Below, one piece after another: positions 57,137-64,000 of a DNA stretch of 64,000 nucleotides. The notes below the pieces were generated by a model. That model saw nothing but the letters and a program-made list of their open reading frames with translations. It was not told the DNA's origin and made no database searches. The DNA is from Bacillus sp. SB49 (GTDB lineage Bacteria > Bacillota > Bacilli > Bacillales > Halobacillaceae), in the NCBI RefSeq assembly GCF_000469135.2, contig NZ_CP048117.1, forward strand, positions 3,261,501 to 3,325,500, in the 5' to 3' direction. Position numbers and translations under genes: made by a program. How positions within the stretch are numbered: the first letter of the stretch is position 1; each line of letters starts with the position of its first letter.

Positions 57137-57657
57137 CGCTCTTTACCTGCCTCATCGATATATTGATTGATCAATGTATCCTGATCCTTCTCGGAGAGTT
57201 CCTTCTCGATCACTTTCGATGCAATCATGACAGACATGGATGCAACTTGATCTTTAAGAGCCTGGACAGCTTTCTCCTTCTCCTGTTCGATTTCCTGTCG
57301 AGCCGATTCTTTCATGCGCTCTGCTTCGGCACGGGCTGATTCCAGAATATCTTTTTCCTGTTGGACAGCCGTCTTACGGGCATCCTCAATGATATTCTGT
57401 GCATCCTGGCGAGTCGCCTTCAGCTCATCAGAAGCTTCCTTCTGCATGCGCTGCGCTTCTTCACGGCTTTTCTCCGCCGTATTGATTTCATTAGCTACGT
57501 AATCTTCACGTTCTTTCATCATATTCATCAATGGTCCCCAAGCAAACTTACCCAAAAGAGCAAGCAGCAACAGGAAGAAAATGAGCTGAATGATCATGTC
57601 ACCAACATGTAGTCCTCCTTCAGCACCGAGGACCAGACTATTTGTGAATCCTTGCAC
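57133..57657 (-). CDS. atpF: ATP synthase Fo b subunit
   Basis: 174 residues, one membrane helix (about 20-38, [22 protein letters not shown]) and a long charged coiled-coil stalk. The GTG at 57657 is preferred as start: GAGAGGAG lies about eight bases upstream and the length fits the family. The ATG-starting frame to 57708 would add 17 residues not typical of AtpF. Confidence 0.94.
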   Translation of the reverse strand: MQGFTNSLVLGAEGGLHVGDMIIQLIFFLLLLALLGKFAWGPLMNMMKEREDYVANEINTAEKSREEAQRMQKEASDELKATRQDAQNIIEDARKTAVQQEKDILESARAEAERMKESARQEIEQEKEKAVQALKDQVASMSVMIASKVIEKELSEKDQDTLINQYIDEAGKER

Positions 57658-57886
57658 AGTTTTCACTCCTCTCCACACCATCTCGTAACAGTTTTTTGCC
57701 TGAGGCACTGCTCATCCCACCTCGATGGCGGTGCCTTACAAGCGAAAAACCCGGCTTCCGCTGTTAAACAGCTTCCGTCGAAGTTTTCTTACCATGACTT
57801 GCGGGTATATAGTTTTCGTAAAGTATAAAGGAAAGGCGAAGATCGATGGAGTTGAACTTCGCCATAAGCGTATATACTCGTCCGCT

Positions 57887-58144
<258 letters not shown>

Positions 58145-58149
58145 TTATA

Positions 58150-58881
<732 letters not shown>

Positions 58882-58896
58882 CTACCTTCCATCTTG

Positions 58897-59265
58897 CTAA
58901 ACTGTTGATTTATGGAACAGATAATCTATTAAAATGACAATATAGGCTGCCATTAAGCCCAATACTACTGAAATTAAATGGAAATATTCTTCAAACTGAA
59001 GGGCAATGACTACGGCCAGTGCGCCGGAAGCCAATCGCGTAAAGGTGCCAATTCCTCCTACTTTGCGGTTTTCCGCAGAAGCTTCGCCGAGCATGCGAAT
59101 CTTACGCTGCATAAGCCAGAGGTTGTAGAAGCTCAATGCACTTCCAAGTAGAAGTCCGAGGAAAATTGACGGCCATGGGGTTACGCCCCATCCAAGTACG
59201 AAAAGAGCCAGAAGATAGAACATCCATTTTCTTTGACGGGCTATCATGTGCTGATATGTCTGCAT
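58897..59265 (-). CDS. atpI: ATP synthase accessory protein AtpI
   Basis: 122 residues with four predicted helices (GVTPWPSIFLGLLLGSALSFYNLWLMQRK). AtpI aids c-ring assembly and, with AtpZ, Mg2+/Ca2+ handling in Bacilli. Located 15 bp before atpB. Confidence 0.9.
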   Translation of the reverse strand: MQTYQHMIARQRKWMFYLLALFVLGWGVTPWPSIFLGLLLGSALSFYNLWLMQRKIRMLGEASAENRKVGGIGTFTRLASGALAVVIALQFEEYFHLISVVLGLMAAYIVILIDYLFHKSTV

Positions 59266-59266
59266 A

Positions 59267-59485
59267 TTAATCGTCTCCCGTGTACGTTCGTACTAAATGA
59301 ATGGTTCCGTATGTACCTGCTCCTAATCCTAAGAGAAGTCCTATGATCAGAAATGTGGGTCCTGTGGAAAGATGACTGTCAAGCCAGTTCCCGAGAAATG
59401 CGCCGGCAAGTGGTCCGCCTGCGAGCTGGGAAAGGATGCTGCTTGTCAAAGCCATCGCACGAAAAGGGGGTTTTGATTGGTTCAT
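59267..59485 (-). CDS. atpZ: AtpZ-like ATP synthase operon protein
   Basis: 72 residues, two helices with Gly-rich AGGPLAGAFLGNWLD and LLLGLGAGTYGTIHL, typical of AtpZ/AtpQ-type small subunits encoded before atpI. It ends one base before the atpI start. First gene of the operon. Confidence 0.85.
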   Translation of the reverse strand: MNQSKPPFRAMALTSSILSQLAGGPLAGAFLGNWLDSHLSTGPTFLIIGLLLGLGAGTYGTIHLVRTYTGDD

Positions 59486-59568
59486 AGTTCTACCTTTCCC
59501 GACAATGGAATGATCTGTTGAAAACCTATGGTGTCACTGATGAAAACCTTATCATTCTACCCTATGTA

Positions 59569-59597
59569 AGAATACAATAGGGGTAGGTCCATGTCAA
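59569..59597 (-). promoter_or_regulatory. sigma-A promoter of the atp operon
   Basis: On the minus strand TTGACA (59597-59592), 17 bp, TATTCT (59574-59569), about 84 bp upstream of the atpZ start. Confidence 0.8.
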
Positions 59598-59760
59598 TGC
59601 GTTTGTGATTAAAAATACAAATGCACGACATGCTTTGCTCACATTTTCGTCACATTTCTGACAATACAAAATATTCCTTATTAACCACCAAAATTTTCCT
59701 TTGCTAGGTACTTCTGCTATCAATTATAACAGACGCTGTCGAAGCATGGCAGTAAAAATA

Positions 59761-59797
59761 AAAAGGACAATCTGCTACGGCAGCAGATTGTCCTTTT
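59761..59797 (-). terminator. terminator of the subtilase gene
   Basis: Perfect 16-bp stem (59761-59776 with 59782-59797), T-rich on both strands. Confidence 0.9.
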
Positions 59798-59805
59798 TTA
59801 ATATT

Positions 59806-61956
59806 TCACCCTTCCATATAAACAGGAAACGCATAGTGTTCGATACCATCTTTCGTCTCCACTAATGCGACAGCGATGTAACTGCCGGCCAGACTGTCCG
59901 CAGCAAGCTTCGCCGTTCCTTCTTTCATACCTGCGTCAGGATTGTCGATATCAAGCAGCTCTCCGGCATAGAAGAAGCTCCCGGCCCTGTACAAATCGAC
60001 AGTGACCCGCTCTACTTCTTCTGCCAGATGAAAGCGGTAGGAGGCTTCCTTTCCTTTTCCTTCATCCACGAGCTCAAATCCTGATATTTGTTGATAGGAT
60101 GCTTTCTCATTTACGTACGCATAAGGAAGCAGGTACTCTTTACCGTTTCCTCTCATTTTCAAATATCCTTGGTGGACACCGGGGTCAAGCAAGGAGGTCG
60201 TCAACCTGAGCTCCACTTCCACCTCTTTCTCCTCTGCCGGCAATAAATCAAACGACAACGGAACGGACCAGGATTCTCCATGCTTCATACTGGGCTGATC
60301 CATTTCCAACCGGACCACCTCATCTGTAGGGTTAGTTACACGGAAGCGGATCTTCTTCTTATAAAAAGCACCTTCTACTTTTCCAAAAGCAAGCGCTCCA
60401 TGGTCAATCATCAGATCCGGATGGAGTGCTTTCCCAATGTCCATGGCTCCTGCCCCTTGTTCCATAGGAAGAGAGTCTTCTCCGTTAATCGGAATTGCTG
60501 TACTAGCCAAGGCCGTCTTTACTTGGGCAGGGGTCCACTCCGGATGGGCTTCTTTCAATAAAGCAGCAGCACCAGCGACATGAGGGGCAGCCATGCTTGT
60601 CCCCTGCATCGGCTGATATCCACCCGGAACCGTGCTCCAAATGTTCACACCAGGGGCGACGATATCCGGTTTGATTTCCCAGTTGGTTGTAACGAGTCCC
60701 CGGGAACTGAATGGTGCGATACGATCATTCAATGTATCCCATTCCGTCGCCACCCACTGATTCTGTGCCACCGCTTCCTCCACCAAAAATTCACCGGCCT
60801 CTTTGGAAAGAGAAGCGACGGGTACCGGGAGCTTCTGACCGTCCAAGGAACCTTGGAATACCCCCTCTTCATTGTTATAAATCAAAACAGCAACAGCACC
60901 GGCTTGATACGCTTTTATCGCTTTCTCCACGAAAGGAATGGTCCCACGTTCCACTAACGCTATCTTTCCGCGCAAGTCTCCGAGATGTCCCTCCCCCTTC
61001 CCAGCATAAACAACGGGATACTTTCTGCTTAACTGCCACTGCTTCGACCCGGCGAACAATTGCAGCGGCACTTTAGCACGTACGCCCGGCACTTTTAAAA
61101 CCGGTATTTTCATCGATAAAGCCGATGCCCCCACGGTAATCGCCTCCGAGGAAGTGGCTGGGGAACCGACCGTCCAGGCATCAGGACCCGAATTTCCGGC
61201 GGCAACGACGACAACGGTCCCGAGTTCAACCGCTTTGTTGACGGCATGGGTCGTCGGCCAATCCGGGCCGTTGACATCATTCCCGAGAGAAAGATTAATG
61301 ACATCCATCCCTTCCTTCACTGCTTCCTCCAAAGCTGCAATCACCTGGACGGAAGAACCGACACCACCAGGGCCGAGCGCTCGATACGCATAAATCCTGG
61401 CGTCAGGGGCAATCCCTTTCATCTTGCCGTCTGCCGCGATTACTCCAGCAACGTGAGATCCGTGCGCGGTCGCTCCTTCCCCTTTCGTTTCCATCGGATC
61501 ATTATCGAAATCAACAGTATCAAATCCTCCAATGTAATTCTTCCTAAGGTCCGGATGCGTGTAATCCACGCCTGTATCGATGACGCCGACTTTGACACCT
61601 TTGCCCGTATAGGATGAGGAAAGATTTTCTCTCAGTTTTTCCGTCGAGAACGTCATTTCATCATCTCCAAGTGCTCGATACGTTTGAACCGGATATTGAT
61701 TGGTCACCATATCCATCCGGGCAAGCTTCTCCAATTCCTCCGCTTTCCCCCGAACCGCCAAGCCGTTGAACAAACGATCATAGACGGCGACTACTTCCAA
61801 CCGGGGAAGGCGGGCTTCCAACATCTCCTGGAAATCAGAAGGTTTCTCTTCTACTTCCACAATGATGGTTACTTCCTCTGATGGTTCGGGAGGATCAGGT
61901 GGGTCAAAACCAGTCAACAAAGCAAAAGCCATAACGGCAAGCAACCATAATCGCAT
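59806..61956 (-). CDS. secreted subtilisin-like serine protease (Vpr type)
   Basis: A 716-residue exported protease. Signal peptide 1-15 is followed by an acidic/proline linker (DPPDPPEPSEE) and an I9-type propeptide (about 28-90). The S8 catalytic domain has Asp127 (GVIDTGVDYTHPDL), His165 (AHGSHVAG), oxyanion Asn255 (AAGNSG) and Ser454 (GTSMAAPHVAG). A protease-associated (PA) domain is inserted at about 300-400, and a beta-rich C-terminal extension runs from 540. The layout is that of B. subtilis Vpr. Single-gene unit between atp and mnaA. Confidence 0.93.
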   Translation of the reverse strand: MRLWLLAVMAFALLTGFDPPDPPEPSEEVTIIVEVEEKPSDFQEMLEARLPRLEVVAVYDRLFNGLAVRGKAEELEKLARMDMVTNQYPVQTYRALGDDEMTFSTEKLRENLSSSYTGKGVKVGVIDTGVDYTHPDLRKNYIGGFDTVDFDNDPMETKGEGATAHGSHVAGVIAADGKMKGIAPDARIYAYRALGPGGVGSSVQVIAALEEAVKEGMDVINLSLGNDVNGPDWPTTHAVNKAVELGTVVVVAAGNSGPDAWTVGSPATSSEAITVGASALSMKIPVLKVPGVRAKVPLQLFAGSKQWQLSRKYPVVYAGKGEGHLGDLRGKIALVERGTIPFVEKAIKAYQAGAVAVLIYNNEEGVFQGSLDGQKLPVPVASLSKEAGEFLVEEAVAQNQWVATEWDTLNDRIAPFSSRGLVTTNWEIKPDIVAPGVNIWSTVPGGYQPMQGTSMAAPHVAGAAALLKEAHPEWTPAQVKTALASTAIPINGEDSLPMEQGAGAMDIGKALHPDLMIDHGALAFGKVEGAFYKKKIRFRVTNPTDEVVRLEMDQPSMKHGESWSVPLSFDLLPAEEKEVEVELRLTTSLLDPGVHQGYLKMRGNGKEYLLPYAYVNEKASYQQISGFELVDEGKGKEASYRFHLAEEVERVTVDLYRAGSFFYAGELLDIDNPDAGMKEGTAKLAADSLAGSYIAVALVETKDGIEHYAFPVYMEG

Positions 61957-62031
61957 AGGACGGCGACCCCTTTTTTTACCTTTAGCTTCTGTCTCAACCT
62001 TTCATTTATACGTACATCCGACAAAAGAAAA

Positions 62032-62055
62032 ACCGAACCCCGGAGTGGGTTCGGT
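62032..62055 (-). terminator. terminator of upp-mnaA
   Basis: ACCGAACCC / GGGTTCGGT perfect 9-bp stem followed on the minus strand by TTTTCTTTT. Confidence 0.85.
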
Positions 62056-62065
62056 CGTTGTGTGA

Positions 62066-63214
62066 CTATTCAATTTCAAACGGGGCAGGTTTATCTTCAC
62101 GCTGTTTGAAGAAATAGCGGATCGCTTCCGCAATACGCGCAGACGCCTTTCCATCCCCATAAGGATTGGAAGCCTGAGCCATCGCTTGATGCTTCTCTTC
62201 ATCTGAAAGCAGTTCATGAGCAAGGTGGAAAATATGATCTTCTTCCGTACCTGCAAGCTTTAATGTACCTGCTTCGATCCCTTCCGGGCGTTCCGTCGTA
62301 TCACGAAGCACCAGGACAGGCACACCAAGAGACGGTGCCTCTTCCTGGACTCCACCGGAATCGGTTAAAATCAAGTGTGCCCTGGAAGCGAAGTTATGGA
62401 AATCGATGACGTCCAGCGGATCGATCAGCTTGATTCGATCATCATTCCCAAGAATATCATCCGCCGTCTCTTTAACAACAGGATTCAAATGCACGGGATA
62501 AATGACCTGGATTTCATCATGCTCTTCCACGAGACGCTTGATCGCACGGAACATCTGCCGCATGTTGTTCCCAAGGTTTTCCCGACGGTGGGCAGTCATG
62601 AGAACAAGTCGTTTATCCCCTATTTCTTTAAGGATTTCTGAAGAATACCCTTCATCTACCGTCGTCTTCAACGCATCAATCGCTGTGTTACCCGTTACGA
62701 AGATATGCTCCTCCGGCTTCCCTTCCGCCAAGAGGTTATCACGCGATTTGTTGGTCGGAGAGAAATGCAGGTCCGCCATAACCCCCGTCAACTGGCGATT
62801 CATCTCTTCCGGGAATGGAGAATATTTGTTCCATGTCCGTAAACCGGCTTCGACATGGCCGACTGGAATTTGATTATAATAGGCGGCAAGGGATGCGGCG
62901 AATGTCGTCGTGGTATCGCCATGCACAAGAACCATGTCCGGTTTGGTTTCTTTCATTACTTCATCGAGACCTTCCAACGCGCGGGTCGTAATTTGAGCAA
63001 GCGTCTGACGGGATTTCATAATATCCAAATCAAAATCGGGTTGAATATCGAAAATTGCCAGTACCTGATCCAACATTTCCCTGTGCTGAGCCGTAACGGT
63101 AACAATCGGTTCGAACTGATCCGCCCGCTTCTTCAATTCAAGAACAAGCGGAGCCATCTTAATTGCTTCCGGTCTTGTCCCAAAGATTGTCATCACTTTA
63201 ATACGATCTGCCAT
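62066..63214 (-). CDS. mnaA: UDP-N-acetylglucosamine 2-epimerase (non-hydrolysing)
   Basis: Interconverts UDP-GlcNAc and UDP-ManNAc, supplying ManNAc for teichoic acid linkage units. 382 residues from the third of three tandem ATGs (best spacing to AAAGGAG). FGTRPEAIKMAPLV, VHGDTTTTFAAS, GHVEAGLRT, TAHRRENLG and LTDSGGVQEEAPSLG are all conserved. Located 32 bp after upp, as in B. subtilis. Confidence 0.95.
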   Translation of the reverse strand: MADRIKVMTIFGTRPEAIKMAPLVLELKKRADQFEPIVTVTAQHREMLDQVLAIFDIQPDFDLDIMKSRQTLAQITTRALEGLDEVMKETKPDMVLVHGDTTTTFAASLAAYYNQIPVGHVEAGLRTWNKYSPFPEEMNRQLTGVMADLHFSPTNKSRDNLLAEGKPEEHIFVTGNTAIDALKTTVDEGYSSEILKEIGDKRLVLMTAHRRENLGNNMRQMFRAIKRLVEEHDEIQVIYPVHLNPVVKETADDILGNDDRIKLIDPLDVIDFHNFASRAHLILTDSGGVQEEAPSLGVPVLVLRDTTERPEGIEAGTLKLAGTEEDHIFHLAHELLSDEEKHQAMAQASNPYGDGKASARIAEAIRYFFKQREDKPAPFEIE

Positions 63215-63246
63215 CATCATTCTCCTTTAATGAAGAAATGTACCTC

Positions 63247-63879
63247 TTATTTTGTGCCGTACAAACGATCCCCAGCATCTCCGAGGCCTGGTACGATGTA
63301 ACCTTTCTCATTAAGCTTCTCATCAAGCGCCGCAAGATATATATCTACGTCCGGGTGCTCTTCTTGTACAGCTTCCACACCCTCCGGTGCTGCAACGAGA
63401 CACATCAAACGGATTTGACGTGCACCGCGTTTCTTCAGTGAGTGAATGGCTTCATTTGCGGATCCACCTGTCGCAAGCATCGGATCGATAACGATCAGTT
63501 CACGTTCTTCAATATCACTTGGAAGTTTGACATAGTATTCGACTGGCTTTAACGTCTCTGGGTCACGATAAAGGCCGACATGCCCGATCTTCGCAGCAGG
63601 AATCAATTGAACGATACCGTCTACCATGCCGAGACCGGCACGTAGAATCGGCACAAGACCGATCTTCTTACCAGTCAGCACTTTCGCTTTGGCGTTCTCC
63701 ACCACTGGTGTATCGATTTCTACTTCCTCGAGGGGCAGGTCACGGGTAATTTCGAATGCCATCAGTGCCGCTACTTCATCAACTAATTCACGGAAATCTT
63801 TCGTTCCTGTCTCTTTTTTGCGTATGTACGTCAACTTATGCTGAATTAATGGATGATCCAGTACATAAACGTTCGCCAT
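63247..63879 (-). CDS. upp: uracil phosphoribosyltransferase
   Basis: Salvages uracil to UMP using PRPP. 210 residues. PRPP loop [14 protein letters not shown] and uracil-site [18 protein letters not shown] are present. The ATG at 63879 has GGAG nine bases upstream; an in-frame TTG two codons earlier is less likely. Confidence 0.97.
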   Translation of the reverse strand: MANVYVLDHPLIQHKLTYIRKKETGTKDFRELVDEVAALMAFEITRDLPLEEVEIDTPVVENAKAKVLTGKKIGLVPILRAGLGMVDGIVQLIPAAKIGHVGLYRDPETLKPVEYYVKLPSDIEERELIVIDPMLATGGSANEAIHSLKKRGARQIRLMCLVAAPEGVEAVQEEHPDVDIYLAALDEKLNEKGYIVPGLGDAGDRLYGTK

Positions 63880-63915
63880 TGCCAATCACTCCTTCTCAGT
63901 GTTTACATCCTTTAA

Positions 63916-63944
63916 ATTGTACTGAAAAAGTAGTGTCCCTGCAA
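63916..63944 (-). promoter_or_regulatory. sigma-A promoter of upp-mnaA
   Basis: On the minus strand TTGCAG (63944-63939), 17 bp, TACAAT (63921-63916), 37 bp upstream of the upp start. The last 50 bases of the window show no recognisable gene end. Confidence 0.75.
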
Positions 63945-64000
63945 CCCGGGAATCGACATCTTGTCATTTATCCAGACAAAGACCGACGCCATAAAAGGAT

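Larger units (their letters stand above)
59486..59805 (-). other. upstream region of the ATP synthase operon
   Basis: 320 bp without a gene. It holds the sigma-A promoter at 59569-59597 and, at its far side, the terminator of the subtilase gene (59761-59797). The remaining 160 bp are AT-rich; I see nothing further in them. Confidence 0.7.

Overview
The window looks like a chromosomal segment of an endospore-forming, moderately halophilic Bacillaceae, most probably Halobacillus or a close relative. This rests on three things: sporulation genes (spoIID, spoIIQ, spoIIID, spore-type small proteins); gene order matching the Bacillus subtilis upp-mnaA-atp-ywzB-ywmB-murAA-spoIID-spoIIQ-spoIIID-mbl-flhO-flhP-fabZ region; and acidic surface and secreted proteins (SpoIIQ tail, sortase, a Glu/Asp-rich lipoprotein). 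The genus is inferred from protein character, not from a marker gene. I see no rRNA, tRNA, CRISPR array, insertion sequence or prophage.

Left part (1-13 kb). A cut-off galactokinase and an alpha-galactosidase form a galactoside operon divergent from a ROK regulator, with a cre-like site and a mirrored pair of AT-rich operators between them. Then come a lipoprotein, a ROK sugar kinase, an LCP cell-wall ligase, a ferritin-like protein, small membrane proteins and two GNAT acetyltransferases. The arsenic island consists of arsR-arsB-arsC on the minus strand facing a second unit, arsR2-arsI-(Cys-tailed peptide), on the plus strand. The second unit carries two copies of an ATCAA-N6-TTGAT operator.

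Centre (13-32 kb). A hutH-hutU-hutI-hutG histidine degradation operon has a terminator hairpin in its leader, and hutP and hutM are absent here. It is followed by a nine-gene minus-strand sugar operon: solute-binding lipoprotein, two ABC permeases, LacI regulator, ThuA-domain protein, two Gfo/Idh/MocA dehydrogenases, a TIM-barrel isomerase-like protein and a YesL-type membrane protein. No glycosidase or ATPase is present, so an oxidative (3-keto) glycoside pathway is likely. Next is a compact spore-type cluster: two Hsp20-like proteins, a GerPC-like protein and four related small proteins, one of which seems to lack a normal start codon. A SinR homologue without SinI, a HEPN-like/CBS protein and a PilZ protein follow.

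Right part (32-64 kb). Sortase-FN3 fusion, RND efflux pump with adaptor, a motility-type peptide, an acidic repeat lipoprotein, fabZ, and a monooxygenase-methyltransferase pair. Then the conserved block: flhP, flhO, mbl, spoIIID, spoIIQ, spoIID, murAA, ywmB, ywzB, the complete F1Fo ATP synthase operon (atpZ-I-B-E-F-H-A-G-D-C), a Vpr-like subtilase, mnaA and upp. Nearly all of it lies on the minus strand, and many units end in clear intrinsic terminators.
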